Assembly: GCA_003574785.1 (NCBI GenBank)
Contig: QORU01000007.1
Location: 248,001 to 312,000 of the forward strand
Direction: 5' to 3'
Length of the DNA: 64,000 bases
Origin: Taklimakanibacter deserti
Lineage (GTDB): Bacteria > Pseudomonadota > Alphaproteobacteria > Rhizobiales > Aestuariivirgaceae
This document shows, in pieces, positions 17,805 through 26,867 of this stretch. The notes under the pieces are model-generated. The model was not told the origin of the DNA. It was given only the letters and a program-made list of their open reading frames with translations, and searched no databases. The position numbers and the translations under genes were made by a program. Within the stretch, counting starts at the first letter, position 1. Every line of letters begins with the position of its first letter.

Positions 17805-17940
17805 GTCAAAAAAAGACGCCGCCGTTAACCCTTTCCTAAGGATGGGGTAGTTCGGCCACATTGCTCTGATAAATTTCAAATTGTCAGTGATTCGGTTGGT
17901 GGGCAGGCCGTCGCCGGTGGAACGGGCGTCGGCATTGCGG

Positions 17941-18210
17941 ATGGATGGAATGGACAAAGAAACTCATAAGCTGCCGGCATCCGAGCCTCAGGCCGAGCCC
18001 AAATATGCGGCCCTGCGCTACATCATGGAGGCCTGGGAAGAGGCCGTCTTTGACGGCATCGATCCCGATTGCGTGGCGACCGCCGCGATCTTCGCGGCCA
18101 TGTCGGATCTCGTCACCACCTATGGCGAGGAGCCGGTGGCGCGCCTGGCCGAAAGGCTGCCCGAACGCATCCGGGCGGGCGAGTTCACCATCAACAAGAC
18201 CCGGCAGTAG
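17941..18210 (+). CDS. Conserved hypothetical protein (small acidic helical)
   Basis: An 89 aa protein from ATG 17941 (MDGMDKETHKLPASE); a second ATG is at 17950 and a TTG at 17881. It has no signal peptide or membrane segment. The central part (YAALRYIMEAWEEAVFDGIDPDCVATAAIFAAMSDLV, residues about 30-65) is predicted helical, and the C-terminus reads GEFTINKTRQ. I do not recognise the family. It sits 51 bp before truA on the same strand. Confidence 0.7.
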   Translation: MDGMDKETHKLPASEPQAEPKYAALRYIMEAWEEAVFDGIDPDCVATAAIFAAMSDLVTTYGEEPVARLAERLPERIRAGEFTINKTRQ

Positions 18211-18261
18211 CATCTTCAATTAACCTTCGTCTTTCGGCCGCGACCGGGGCATAAGACCGCC

Positions 18262-18999
18262 ATGGCGCGCTACAAGATGACCATCGAATATGACGGCGAC
18301 CCCTTCGCCGGCTGGCAGCTGCAAGCCAATGCGCCGACCGTCCAAGGCGCGCTCGAGGACGCCTTCTTCACCCTTACCGGCACAAGGCCCACCGTCCACG
18401 CGGCAGGACGCACCGATGCCGGCGTCCATGCCAGGGGCCAAGTGGCGCATGTCGATCTCGACCGCCTGTGGGATACACGCGTGCTGCGCAACGCCATCAA
18501 CGCCCATTTGCGCCCGCATCCGATCAGCGTGCTCGCGGTCGAGACGGTGACGGATGACTTCCATGCGCGCTTCAAGGCCGTCCGCCGCCACTATCTCTAC
18601 CGCATCGCCAACCGGCCGGCACCGCTGGCGCTCGAGCGCGGCAAGGCCTGGTGGCAGCCGGTCGCCCTCGATCATCGGGCCATGCATGACGCCGCGCAAG
18701 CGCTTGTCGGCAAGCATGACTTTACCACCTTCCGCGCCGCCGAATGCCAGGCGCAATCACCGATCAAGACGCTCGACCGCATCGCTGTGACGCGCCAAGG
18801 CGACATGATCGACATCACCGTCGAAGCCCGCTCGTTCCTGCATCATCAGGTGCGCTCGATGGTCGGCTCGCTCAAGCTCGTCGGCGACGGCAAATGGCCC
18901 ATTGGCGAAATTGAGGCCGCTCTCCTCGCCCGCGACCGCACCCGTTGCGGCCCGGTAGCGCCGCCGACCGGCCTCTATCTCATGCGCGTGGACTACTAG
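18262..18999 (+). CDS. truA: tRNA pseudouridine(38-40) synthase
   Basis: A 245 aa enzyme that isomerises uridine at positions 38-40 in the anticodon arm. The catalytic Asp52 lies in the signature [17 protein letters not shown]. Other family features are [10 protein letters not shown] at the N-terminus and [11 protein letters not shown] near the C-terminus. The 3' end overlaps the convergent EamA transporter by 20 bp. Confidence 0.96.
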   Translation: MARYKMTIEYDGDPFAGWQLQANAPTVQGALEDAFFTLTGTRPTVHAAGRTDAGVHARGQVAHVDLDRLWDTRVLRNAINAHLRPHPISVLAVETVTDDFHARFKAVRRHYLYRIANRPAPLALERGKAWWQPVALDHRAMHDAAQALVGKHDFTTFRAAECQAQSPIKTLDRIAVTRQGDMIDITVEARSFLHHQVRSMVGSLKLVGDGKWPIGEIEAALLARDRTRCGPVAPPTGLYLMRVDY

Positions 19000-19885
19000 A
19001 TTGCTCGGCCTGCGCCTTGGTCGTCATCAGCACACCGACGACGCTGATCACGGCGCCGATCCAGGTCAGGAGCTGGTAGTGCTCGCCCAGAAAAATGACG
19101 CCGGAGCCGAGGCCGATCGCCGCCGCGACATAGCCGATCTGGCTCAGATAGACCGGGCCGCCGACCGCCTGGAGGCGGAAGAAGACGGAGAACATCATCG
19201 AGGCTGACACAACCTGCGCCAGGACCAGGAGCGGCATGTGGGGCAAAAGCGCGAATGATCCGGCCTGGCCCGTCAGGCCAAGCCCCAGAAGCAGCATGAG
19301 TGCTGCGGCCACATGGCTCCCGGCCGCAAGCTCGATCGGGCCGGACCCCTCAGGCCAGTCATAGGTCCGGTAGATATTGCCGATGGCGAGGCATACCGGG
19401 ATCAGGAGACCGATCAGCACCCAGACGATATCCGCGGGCCTTCCGGCTTCGCCCCGCGTCAACGTCACGATCAGCGCGCCGGCAAAGCCGACGATGATGC
19501 CGGCGATGCCGAGCAGATTGGGCTTCCTGACGCCGAGCAGGAGCGCCAGCACCAGCGTGATCACTGGGGAGAGCGTGTACATGATGCCGGTATAGCCGGC
19601 CCCCAGATGCGGGATCGCCGAAAACAGCAGGAAATTGGGCAAGGCGTAGGATATCGCGGCAGTGATGACGAAATAGCGCAGCCGCCGGGCGGTCAGCGGA
19701 AAGAGCTTGCGCCTGAGGGCGAGAGCGAGGAGCAGCACCGAGCCCGCGCCGCAAGACACGATGAAGGCCCACAGCATGCCCGGAACACCACGCTCGGTCG
19801 CCATCTTGCCGAAAGGCAACATCAAGCCGAGCAAGCCGCCGGCTATCATCAGGAGGCCGAAAGCCGAATTCCACAGAGCCTTCAT
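18980..19885 (-). CDS. DMT-superfamily (EamA) transporter
   Basis: A 301 aa membrane protein with ten hydrophobic helices in two EamA repeats; an [20 protein letters not shown] segment occurs in repeat one and [24 protein letters not shown] in repeat two. EamA proteins export amino acids or other metabolites; the substrate is unknown. It overlaps the truA end and starts 7 bp after the stop of the upstream membrane-protein gene, so it likely belongs to the dapE unit. Confidence 0.88.
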   Translation of the reverse strand: MKALWNSAFGLLMIAGGLLGLMLPFGKMATERGVPGMLWAFIVSCGAGSVLLLALALRRKLFPLTARRLRYFVITAAISYALPNFLLFSAIPHLGAGYTGIMYTLSPVITLVLALLLGVRKPNLLGIAGIIVGFAGALIVTLTRGEAGRPADIVWVLIGLLIPVCLAIGNIYRTYDWPEGSGPIELAAGSHVAAALMLLLGLGLTGQAGSFALLPHMPLLVLAQVVSASMMFSVFFRLQAVGGPVYLSQIGYVAAAIGLGSGVIFLGEHYQLLTWIGAVISVVGVLMTTKAQAEQSSSPRA

Positions 19886-19892
19886 TACCGAT

Positions 19893-20441
19893 TCACTGGA
19901 TCAACGCGCCGAGCCCGTAGGTCAAGGCAAATTCGGCCACCACGAAGACAAAGGCGATCGGTGCAGTCGTCTGCAGACCGGCTTTGGCGACATACCAGCT
20001 CACATAGAGGGAGAAGATCAGAGCCGCATTCGCCAGAATGACGAAAAAAAGCAGATGCGGGATGAGCATGAGAGCCGTCATGGGGACCTGCATCCAGTTA
20101 TAGATGATCATATAGCGCACGTAGTTCTGCGCCACACCGGTGACCCGCGCCAACACCGCCGCCACCAGCGGCCAGAGCACGATGCCCGCCAGCAGATAGA
20201 GATAGCTGACGCCGAGCCGCAATTCGTGGAGCCCTTCACCGGCCGTGGCCGCAACCTCATTGGCTCTGTCGTGGGTCGAAACAAACATCGGATAGGCGAG
20301 GACAGAGACCGGCACGATCACGGCAAAGGAGCGCCAGAAGCCTTCGATGGTGAGGTTGAAATCCTCGAATGCCGCAGGGTCCCGCCACAAGAGTCGCCAG
20401 CAGCCGCGCATGGCCAGAAGCCCCTCTTCGAGCAGCGTCAC
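19893..20441 (-). CDS. Unknown multi-pass membrane protein
   Basis: A 182 aa protein with an N-terminal amphipathic stretch (GCWRLLWRDPAAFEDFNLTIEGFWRS) and about four or five membrane helices (FAVIVPVSVLAYPMFV, YLYLLAGIVLWPLVAAVLA, VPMTALMLIPHLLFFVIL, IAFVFVVAEFALTYGLGAL). I do not recognise a named family; the spacing is reminiscent of Yip1-type proteins but this is not supported by a motif. It starts in a 4-bp overlap with dapE, so it is translationally coupled to it. Confidence 0.75.
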   Translation of the reverse strand: MTLLEEGLLAMRGCWRLLWRDPAAFEDFNLTIEGFWRSFAVIVPVSVLAYPMFVSTHDRANEVAATAGEGLHELRLGVSYLYLLAGIVLWPLVAAVLARVTGVAQNYVRYMIIYNWMQVPMTALMLIPHLLFFVILANAALIFSLYVSWYVAKAGLQTTAPIAFVFVVAEFALTYGLGALIQ

Positions 20442-21601
20442 GCGGGCGTCCGTCCGAGATAGGCTTCGATGATGGTGCGGTAGATCTGGGCAAGATTGCG
20501 CAGATCGGCAATCGCGATCGCCTCATTGACCTGATGAATGGTGGTGTTGGGCGGACCGAATTCCAGAACCGGGCAATAGTCCTTGATGAAGCGGGCATCG
20601 GACGTGCCGCCAGAGGTCGAAAGCTTGGCGAGGACGCCGGTCTCCTCTTCGATCGCATCGATCACCACGCCGACGAAGGCGCCGGGCTCGGTGATGAAGG
20701 CCTCGGCGCCATGGGTAAAGTCGAGGACGAAGCTTCCGCCCATCTCGCGCTCGACGCTCCCGCATATCTCCCTGACGCTCGCGATGAGCGTGTCATGCGT
20801 GTGCTCGGTGTTGAAGCGGATGTTGAACCGCGCCTCCGCCCGCGCCGGTATGACATTGACGGCGGGATTGCCGACATCGAAGGTGGTGAAGGCGAGCGTC
20901 GTCGGATCGAAGCGGTCATTGCCGTCGTCGAATTTGTACGCTGAGAGCCGGTCGACCAGGCGGGCGAGCTTGGGGATCGGATTGTCGGCCTTGTGGGGAT
21001 AGGCGACATGACCCTGGACGCCGCCGATCGACACGTTGACCGTCAGCGAGCCGCGCCTGCCGATCTTGATCGTGTCGCCGAGCTTCTCGGTCGAGGTCGG
21101 CTCGCCGACGATGCAATGATCGGGAACATGGCCGTTCTCCTTCATCCAGGCGAGAACCTTGCGCGTGCCGTTGATGGCGGGCCCCTCCTCATCGCAAGTG
21201 ATCACGAGCGAGAGCGAGCCGGTGAAGGTGCCGGCCTGCACCGCATCGGCGGCCGCCGTGGCGAAGGCCGCGATCGAGCCCTTCATGTCGGCGGCACCCC
21301 GGCCATAGATGAAGCCCCCTTCCTGGTGCGCCGAGAAGGGCGGCGCCGCCCAGTCCTCCAGCCGTCCCGGCGGCACGACGTCGGCATGGCCGGCAAAGCA
21401 CAGATGCGGCGAACCCTTGCCGAAACGGGCGAAGAGATTGTCGACGTCGGGCGTGCCTTTTTCGGAGAAGACAAGCCGCTGGCACTGGAAGCCGGCAGCG
21501 CTCAGATAGGCCGCAAGGCAATCGAGCGCACCGCCTTCGTTGGGCGTGACGGAGGGGCAGCGAATCAGGTCGTCGAGAAGCGGAAGCGGATCGGTTTCCA
21601 T
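20438..21601 (-). CDS. dapE: Succinyl-diaminopimelate desuccinylase
   Basis: A 387 aa M20-family metallohydrolase of the lysine/meso-DAP pathway. It removes succinate from N-succinyl-LL-diaminopimelate. Metal and catalytic residues are visible: His72 and Asp74 (FAGHADVVPPG) and Glu138-Glu139 (TCDEEGPAINGT). The dimerisation domain holds SLTVNVSIGGVQGHVAYPHKADNPI. The C-terminal SGGTSDARFIKDYCPVLEFG matches DapE. Its partner dapD lies 2 kb away at 23474. Confidence 0.96.
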   Translation of the reverse strand: METDPLPLLDDLIRCPSVTPNEGGALDCLAAYLSAAGFQCQRLVFSEKGTPDVDNLFARFGKGSPHLCFAGHADVVPPGRLEDWAAPPFSAHQEGGFIYGRGAADMKGSIAAFATAAADAVQAGTFTGSLSLVITCDEEGPAINGTRKVLAWMKENGHVPDHCIVGEPTSTEKLGDTIKIGRRGSLTVNVSIGGVQGHVAYPHKADNPIPKLARLVDRLSAYKFDDGNDRFDPTTLAFTTFDVGNPAVNVIPARAEARFNIRFNTEHTHDTLIASVREICGSVEREMGGSFVLDFTHGAEAFITEPGAFVGVVIDAIEEETGVLAKLSTSGGTSDARFIKDYCPVLEFGPPNTTIHQVNEAIAIADLRNLAQIYRTIIEAYLGRTPA

Positions 21602-21626
21602 TGGCGCAATCTAGCTACAAAAATAA

Positions 21627-21649
21627 CGCCCGGCCACAAAGACCGGGCG
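21627..21649 (-). terminator. Rho-independent terminator of the DUF805 gene
   Basis: The stem CGCCCGG / CCGGGCG (7 bp) has a 9-nt loop. On the minus strand it is followed by TTATTTTTG. It lies 33 bp after the DUF805 stop and upstream of dapE, separating the two transcripts. Confidence 0.8.
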
Positions 21650-21682
21650 CATGACGGACCAGCAGAATTGCGAGGTGCCGGC

Positions 21683-22183
21683 TTACTTCGCCAAGGGATC
21701 GGGTCCGTGCTGGTTGGGACCGTCAGTACCCTTGAGGATGCCCATCTCGACCAAGGCCCAGATGCCGACGGCGAGGCTGGCGAGGCTCAACACCCAGCCC
21801 AAGCCTGACTGCGTGGGAATAGCGACGCCGCCCATGTCGGCGGTCGTCATGGTGATGCCGAGAATGCCGCCCAGCACCGAGAGAACAGTAGGCGCCCAGA
21901 AGATATAGGCGAAATAGCTCGGCCGGTCGCGATCGTTCAGCCGCTTGATCCACAAGGCGGTCGTCGGATAGGCGATGATGGCCAAGAGAACCAGTTGAAT
22001 GATGGCGGCGGTGCGCATGAAGGACGCGAGCTGCGCCGGATCGGTCGGCAGCGAAGCGCCGAAGATCGCCGCCAGGATGAAGTAGAGAAAGACCGCCAAG
22101 ATGGCCAGAATGATGGTCCCGATCCACCATTTGGCGCGATTGATCCGGCCGGCAAAGCCGGTGAAAATCGACATGATATCCAT
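21683..22183 (-). CDS. DUF805 membrane protein
   Basis: A 166 aa protein. The N-terminal FTGFAGRINRAKWWIG is the typical DUF805 start (GRxxRxxYW). Three or more hydrophobic segments follow (TIILAILAVFLYFILAAIFG, AAIIQLVLLAIIAYPTTALWIKRLNDRD), then a C-terminal polar tail TDGPNQHGPDPLAK, also typical. It is an inner-membrane protein of unknown role. It is paralogous to the next upstream gene. Confidence 0.88.
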   Translation of the reverse strand: MDIMSIFTGFAGRINRAKWWIGTIILAILAVFLYFILAAIFGASLPTDPAQLASFMRTAAIIQLVLLAIIAYPTTALWIKRLNDRDRPSYFAYIFWAPTVLSVLGGILGITMTTADMGGVAIPTQSGLGWVLSLASLAVGIWALVEMGILKGTDGPNQHGPDPLAK

Positions 22184-22261
22184 TGAACCCTCCTAATTGA
22201 GCCAAGGCGACTCACCTCACTTGGCTCAACTATGCGGAATAATGCCCTATCGTCAAACCTG

Positions 22262-22780
22262 CTAGACACGCTTGCCGAAGACCGGCCGGCCATCGGTATA
22301 GGGCGAGCGCGGCCGCGGCGCCGCGGCCATTGCAACCGACCGGTTGATCGCGCCGACGGGTGCTGCCGCGGTGCTGTAGCCGGCCTGGCGGCGCATGGTC
22401 TCGATGTCGTCGGCGACGTTGAAGCCGTGGGCGGGATCGGGGCCATAGTCATTGGTGCCGTCGGTGCCCCTGAGCAGGCCCAGTTCGATGAGCTGCCAGA
22501 TCCCGCCGACGATCGGGATGAAGGCGATCAGGATCCACCAGGCCGACTTGTTGCGATCATGATAGCGCTTGGCCATGACAGCGAGCGCCATCCACAGCAC
22601 GATCGGCGCGAGGATGATGGGGACGACAAGAAGCAGGATGTTCTCGTTGCGCTGTCCGGTGAGGAGGCACATCCAGGACAGAGCCGCCAGAGCGATCTGG
22701 ACGAAATAACCCAGCCAATACTGCCCCCGGCCGATGCGGCCGCCGAAGCTGAAAAGCAGTGCAAGCATGTTCATCATCAA
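22262..22780 (-). CDS. DUF805 membrane protein (second copy)
   Basis: A 172 aa protein with the DUF805 N-terminal SFGGRIGRGQYWLGYF, membrane segments (LSWMCLLTGQ, VVPIILAPIVLWMALAVMAKRYHDRNKS, WWILIAFIPIVGGIWQLIELGLL) and the TDGTNDYGPDPAHGF motif, followed by about 45 extra polar residues. The KRYHDRNKS loop corresponds to KRLNDRDRP in the neighbour, so the two genes look like a tandem duplication separated by 78 bp. Their role is unknown. Confidence 0.88.
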   Translation of the reverse strand: MMMNMLALLFSFGGRIGRGQYWLGYFVQIALAALSWMCLLTGQRNENILLLVVPIILAPIVLWMALAVMAKRYHDRNKSAWWILIAFIPIVGGIWQLIELGLLRGTDGTNDYGPDPAHGFNVADDIETMRRQAGYSTAAAPVGAINRSVAMAAAPRPRSPYTDGRPVFGKRV

Positions 22781-22997
22781 CCCCTTCGCCTAGAGGAGGC
22801 CACCCTACCAACCCGCCTTTAAAACTGACGTAAAGCGATAGGCGAGATTTCGCCTAAGCGCGTAATAATTGATTAGCCAATATCGCCGTTCCAGGTCCGA
22901 TCAGGGCGGCCACCGGGGGCGATTGACAATATTCCCCATAGGACGAAAATGGCTGCTCTCGTACGCCCCTGCATCACATCACGGCAAGGAGGCTCCG

Positions 22998-23468
22998 ATG
23001 ACGATCGCAAGCAAACTCCGACAATATCTCGATAACGAAGGCGTTCACTATGACGTGACGAGCCATCCGCGCACTGCAACCACCAGCGAGTCGGCTGAGG
23101 CGGCGCATATTCCCGGCGGCTGGATGGCCAAATCGGTCGTGGTTCACCACGAGCTCGGCTATGTCGTCGCCGTAGTGCCCAGCACCCACCGGGTGGAACT
23201 GGGCACGCTGCAGGAGCTCCTCGACCGGCGACTGGGGCTCGCGACCGAAGGCGAGGTCGCAACCCTCTTCAACGACTGCGAGACCGGTGCCATCCCGCCC
23301 ATCGGCGCCGCCTATGGCGTGCCCGTGGTTCTCGACGAAAGCCTCGGCGATGCGCCGCATCTTTTTTTCGAAGGCGGCGATCACAAGAGCCTCGTGCATG
23401 TCAGCGCCGATGCCTTCCGGGTCCTGACCAAGGATGCCCGCCGGGCCCGGTTCAGTCATCACGCCTGA
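22998..23468 (+). CDS. YbaK/EbsC-type aminoacyl-tRNA deacylase domain protein
   Basis: A 156 aa single-domain protein. It has KLRQYLDNEGVHYDVTSHPRTATTSESAEAAHIPGG at the N-terminus, MAKSVVVHHELGYVVAVVPSTHRVEL with the conserved Lys, and a GAIPPIGAAYGVPVVLDESL motif. Relatives (ProXp/YbaK) hydrolyse mischarged aminoacyl-tRNAs in trans. ATG 22998 follows AAGGAGGCTCCG, a strong ribosome site, which fixes the start despite the longer open frame. Confidence 0.9.
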   Translation: MTIASKLRQYLDNEGVHYDVTSHPRTATTSESAEAAHIPGGWMAKSVVVHHELGYVVAVVPSTHRVELGTLQELLDRRLGLATEGEVATLFNDCETGAIPPIGAAYGVPVVLDESLGDAPHLFFEGGDHKSLVHVSADAFRVLTKDARRARFSHHA

Positions 23469-23473
23469 TGGAT

Positions 23474-24319
23474 TCAGTCGCGCAGCAGCTCGTTGATCGC
23501 GGTCTTTGAGCGCGTCTTCTCATCGACCCGCTTGACGATCACCGCGCAATAGAGGCTCGGTCCCGGCTCGCCATTGGGCGAGTTGGGCAAAGGCTTGCCC
23601 GGCAGGCTGCCCGAGACGACCACCGAATAGGGCGGCACCTTGCCCATGAAGATCTCGCCCGTGGCGCGGTCGACGATCTTGGTCGACTGGCCGATATAGA
23701 CGCCCATGCCGAGCACCGAGCCTTCGCCGACGATGCAGCCTTCGACCACTTCCGAGCGCGCCCCGATGAAGCAATTGTCCTCGATGATGGTGGGGCCGGC
23801 CTGCATCGGCTCGAGCACGCCGCCTATGCCGACGCCGCCCGAGAGATGCACATTCTTGCCGATCTGGGCGCAGGAGCCGACCGTCGCCCAGGTGTCGACC
23901 ATCGTGCCCTGGTCGACATGGGCGCCGAGATTGACGAAGGACGGCATCAGCACGACGCCGGGAGCGATATAGGCGGACCGGCGGACGACGGCGCCCGGCA
24001 CGGCTCTAAAGCCCGCCTTGCGGAACTCAGTGGCGGTCCAGCCGTCGAACTTGGAGGGCACCTTGTCCCACCATTTGGCCTTGCCCGGGGCGCCACCGAT
24101 GAGCGCCATGTCATTGAGGCGGAAGGACAGCAGCACCGCCTTCTTGAGCCATTGATTGACGACCCATGCGCCGTCCTTCTTCTCGGCAACCCGCGCTTTG
24201 CCCTGGTCGAGCAGAAGCAGGACCTGGTCGACCGACTTGCGCACCGGGCCCTTGGTCTTGGGCGTGATCTTGTCGCGGCCTTCCCAGGCGGTTTCGATGA
24301 TGGATTCGAGATCGGCCAT
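23474..24319 (-). CDS. dapD: 2,3,4,5-tetrahydropyridine-2,6-dicarboxylate N-succinyltransferase
   Basis: A 281 aa trimeric left-handed beta-helix transferase that makes N-succinyl-2-amino-6-oxopimelate in lysine/DAP synthesis. The N-terminal helical domain ([13 protein letters not shown]) and the hexapeptide-repeat core ([46 protein letters not shown] region, residues about 135-185) are characteristic. ATG 24319 ([13 protein letters not shown]) is the standard start. It works upstream of the nearby dapE product. Confidence 0.97.
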   Translation of the reverse strand: MADLESIIETAWEGRDKITPKTKGPVRKSVDQVLLLLDQGKARVAEKKDGAWVVNQWLKKAVLLSFRLNDMALIGGAPGKAKWWDKVPSKFDGWTATEFRKAGFRAVPGAVVRRSAYIAPGVVLMPSFVNLGAHVDQGTMVDTWATVGSCAQIGKNVHLSGGVGIGGVLEPMQAGPTIIEDNCFIGARSEVVEGCIVGEGSVLGMGVYIGQSTKIVDRATGEIFMGKVPPYSVVVSGSLPGKPLPNSPNGEPGPSLYCAVIVKRVDEKTRSKTAINELLRD

Positions 24320-24368
24320 GGCTATCTCCCCTAAAGCGGGCGCAAAATTAGCGGTCCCCAGCGTGAAG

Positions 24369-25073
24369 TCAATTGCGCTCGACGGCAAGTCGCGCCAGGA
24401 AAGCGGCAAGATCGTCGGTCACATGGTGCACATGCTTCGCGCCTGCCCCGCCGTGAAGCTCGTTCAGATGCTGGGCGTCCTTGTTGTCGGGCGAGGTCAC
24501 GAGGACGGTGGTCATGCCGAGCTCATGCGGCGCTTCGAGATTGCGGGCGATGTCCTCGAACATCGCCGAGCGGGTGGGATCGATGTGGGTCTGGGCGATG
24601 AACTTGCGGTAGGGGCCTATGGCAGGCTTGGGGATATAGTCGGAATGGACGATGTCGAAGATATCGCCGAAATGATGGGTGACGCCGATGCGCGCCAGCA
24701 CCTTCTGCGCGTGGGCGACGGTGCCGTTGGTGAAGATCAGCTTGCGGCCGGGAAGCGCGTGCAGCGCCTCGTCGAGCGCCTGGTTGGGAGGGACCGGCGA
24801 ATGGTCGATGTCATGCACGTAATCGAGGAAATCGTCCGGCACGATCTGATGCTCGCTCATCAGGCCGCGCAAGGTCGTGCCGTATTTGTAGAAATAGGCC
24901 TTCTGGATGCGCCGCGCCTCGGCCGCGTCGATGCCGAGGAGGTTCGACACGAAGGCGCCGATCTTCACGTCGATCTGATCGAACAACCGGCAGCTCGCCG
25001 GATAGAGCGTGTTGTCCAGATCGAAGATCCAGGTGTCGATATGGGTGAAGCCTCGAGGGTATTTGTCGGTCAA
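24369..25073 (-). CDS. HAD-family pyrimidine 5'-nucleotidase
   Basis: A 234 aa HAD hydrolase. It has motif [10 protein letters not shown] (nucleophile Asp18, Asp20), motif II FTNGT, a Lys in the [15 protein letters not shown] region and motif [10 protein letters not shown]. The order matches the eukaryotic SSM1/SDT1-like pyrimidine nucleotidases often found beside argB in Rhizobiales. The frame is open far upstream through repeat DNA. The best start is TTG 25073, with GGGAGG about 10 nt before it. It probably dephosphorylates UMP or CMP. Confidence 0.9.
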   Translation of the reverse strand: MTDKYPRGFTHIDTWIFDLDNTLYPASCRLFDQIDVKIGAFVSNLLGIDAAEARRIQKAYFYKYGTTLRGLMSEHQIVPDDFLDYVHDIDHSPVPPNQALDEALHALPGRKLIFTNGTVAHAQKVLARIGVTHHFGDIFDIVHSDYIPKPAIGPYRKFIAQTHIDPTRSAMFEDIARNLEAPHELGMTTVLVTSPDNKDAQHLNELHGGAGAKHVHHVTDDLAAFLARLAVERN

Positions 25074-25112
25074 GTTGCTGCTTCCTCCCTCCTGCTCTCT
25101 CCCTCCGGCGCT

Positions 25113-25258
25113 TCCCCTTCTCCCGTTGCGTAGCAATGGGAGAAGGTGCCCGACAGGGCGGATGAGGGCTCTTCTGAAGCAGCGACAGGTTTCAGGCAAA
25201 GAGCCCTCACCCGGCCTTCGGCCACCCTCTCCCATCCTGCGGACGGGAGAGGGGGAAA
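25113..25258. repeat. Paired inverted palindromic repeat (REP/BIME-like)
   Basis: Two related units face each other. The left unit (25113-25172) contains CCTTCTCCC...GGGAGAAGG, then GGCGGATGAGGGCTCTT. The right unit (25199-25258) reads AAGAGCCCTCACCCGG, then a CTCTCCC...GGGAGAG palindrome. The same motif recurs at 32318-32512. It fills the space between argB and the HAD gene, and transcripts could fold into large stem-loops. Confidence 0.85.
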
Positions 25259-25281
25259 GATTGGAGAGGGCGCGCGCTTCA

Positions 25282-26178
25282 TCACATGCCCGAGCGCGAG
25301 ACGCGGGTGCCGACGCCATGCGGGGTGAAGAGCTCGAGCAGCACGCTGTGCGGCACGCGGCCATCGAGGATGATGACGCCCTCGACGCCCGATTCGACCA
25401 CCGAGACGCAGCTTTCGATCTTGGGGATCATGCCGCCGGTGATGGTGCCCTCGGCGATGAGCTCAGGGATTCCCGACAACGTCAATTCGTGGATGAGCTC
25501 CTTGTTCTTGTCGAGGACGCCCGCGACATCGGTGAGGAGCAGCAAGCGCTTGGCCTGGAGCGCTGTCGCGATGGCGCCCGCCGCCGTGTCGGCATTCACA
25601 TTGTAGCTCTCGCCGTCCATGCCGACGCCCACGGGGGCGATCACCGGGATGGCGTCGCTCTTGATGATCGTCAAGAGGATGTCGGTGTTGACCCGATGCG
25701 GCTCGCCGACATAGCCGAAATCGATCTTCTCGGTCTTTCCTGTCTCGGCATTCACCTTGGTCTTGGTGAAGCGCTCGGCGATGAGCAGGTTGCCGTCCTT
25801 GCCGGAGATGCCGACGGCGCGCCCGCCCGCCGCCTGGATGAGACCGACGATCGACTTGTTGATCGAGCCGGCCAGCACCATCTCGACGACTTCCATCGTG
25901 TCCTTGTCGGTGACGCGCAGGCCCTCGCGGAATTCCGACTTGACCTGGAGCTTGTCGAGCAGGCGGTTGATCTGCGGGCCGCCGCCATGCACCACCACCG
26001 GATGGATGCCGCACAGTTTCAGCATCACCATGTCGCGGGCGAATTTGCGCGCCAGCTCGGCATCGACCATGGCATGGCCGCCATATTTCACCACCACGAC
26101 CTGATCGTCATAGCGCTGCAGGAACGGCAGGGCCTCGGAGAGGATGCGGGCGGTTTCGGAAGTTGAGATTTCGGACAT
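25282..26178 (-). CDS. argB: Acetylglutamate kinase
   Basis: A 298 aa amino-acid kinase phosphorylating N-acetylglutamate in arginine synthesis. Signatures are VVKYGGHAM (phosphate-binding Lys), [14 protein letters not shown] and the C-terminal [38 protein letters not shown] region. The N-terminal helix with [16 protein letters not shown] suggests the arginine-sensitive hexameric type. It is followed on the same strand by the repeat element and the HAD gene. Confidence 0.97.
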   Translation of the reverse strand: MSEISTSETARILSEALPFLQRYDDQVVVVKYGGHAMVDAELARKFARDMVMLKLCGIHPVVVHGGGPQINRLLDKLQVKSEFREGLRVTDKDTMEVVEMVLAGSINKSIVGLIQAAGGRAVGISGKDGNLLIAERFTKTKVNAETGKTEKIDFGYVGEPHRVNTDILLTIIKSDAIPVIAPVGVGMDGESYNVNADTAAGAIATALQAKRLLLLTDVAGVLDKNKELIHELTLSGIPELIAEGTITGGMIPKIESCVSVVESGVEGVIILDGRVPHSVLLELFTPHGVGTRVSRSGM

Positions 26179-26219
26179 GGCTGCAAGAGTCCCGGCTTAA
26201 AATCGCAAGCGCTTATACT

Positions 26220-26867
26220 TCAATTGTGGGCGCTCACAAGACCTGCGATCTCGGCGCGCAGTTCCTTGAAGCCGCGCCCCGACACGCTCGAGGTCAGGTG
26301 GATCTCGGGATAGGCGGCGGGTCGCTTCCTGGCGACGGCGCGGGTCTTCTCCAGGACGGCGGCCTCCTCGGGGCCCGAAATCTTGTCGGCCTTGGTGAGC
26401 ACGAGCTGATAGGTGACGGCACTCTCGTCGAGAAGCTGGAACATCTCCTCATCGGCCTTGGTGACGCCGTGGCGGCTGTCGATGAGAACGAAGACGCGGG
26501 TGAGGCCGGGTCTGCCGCGGAGATAGGTCTTGAGCAGCCCCTGCCACTTCCTGACCTCGGCCTTCGGCGCCTTGGCATAGCCATATCCCGGCATGTCGAC
26601 CAGCATCAGCCGGCCGGCGCCAATATCGAAGAAATTGAGCTCGCGGGTGCGGCCCGGCGTGTTGGAGGCGCGCGCCAGGTCCTTGTGCCCGACGAGCGCA
26701 TTGATGAGCGAGGATTTGCCGGCATTGGAGCGCCCGGCAAAGGCGATCTCGGTGCCCTTGACCGCCGGGAGCTGCTCGATCGCGGCCACGCCCATGACGA
26801 AAGAGGCAGGCCCCGCGAAGAGTAGCCTGCCTCGTTCAATTTGCTCAGCGGTCCACTCCGCCGTCAC
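26220..26867 (-). CDS. engB: Ribosome biogenesis GTP-binding protein YihA/YsxC
   Basis: A 215 aa TrmE-Era-type GTPase needed for assembly of the 50S subunit. G1 is [10 protein letters not shown]2 lies around [14 protein letters not shown]3 is VDMPGYG and G4 is LTKADK. The start GTG 26867 overlaps the yidC stop (GTGA). A much longer open frame upstream is only the shadow of yidC. It is translated in a unit with yidC and rnpA. Confidence 0.96.
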   Translation of the reverse strand: MTAEWTAEQIERGRLLFAGPASFVMGVAAIEQLPAVKGTEIAFAGRSNAGKSSLINALVGHKDLARASNTPGRTRELNFFDIGAGRLMLVDMPGYGYAKAPKAEVRKWQGLLKTYLRGRPGLTRVFVLIDSRHGVTKADEEMFQLLDESAVTYQLVLTKADKISGPEEAAVLEKTRAVARKRPAAYPEIHLTSSVSGRGFKELRAEIAGLVSAHN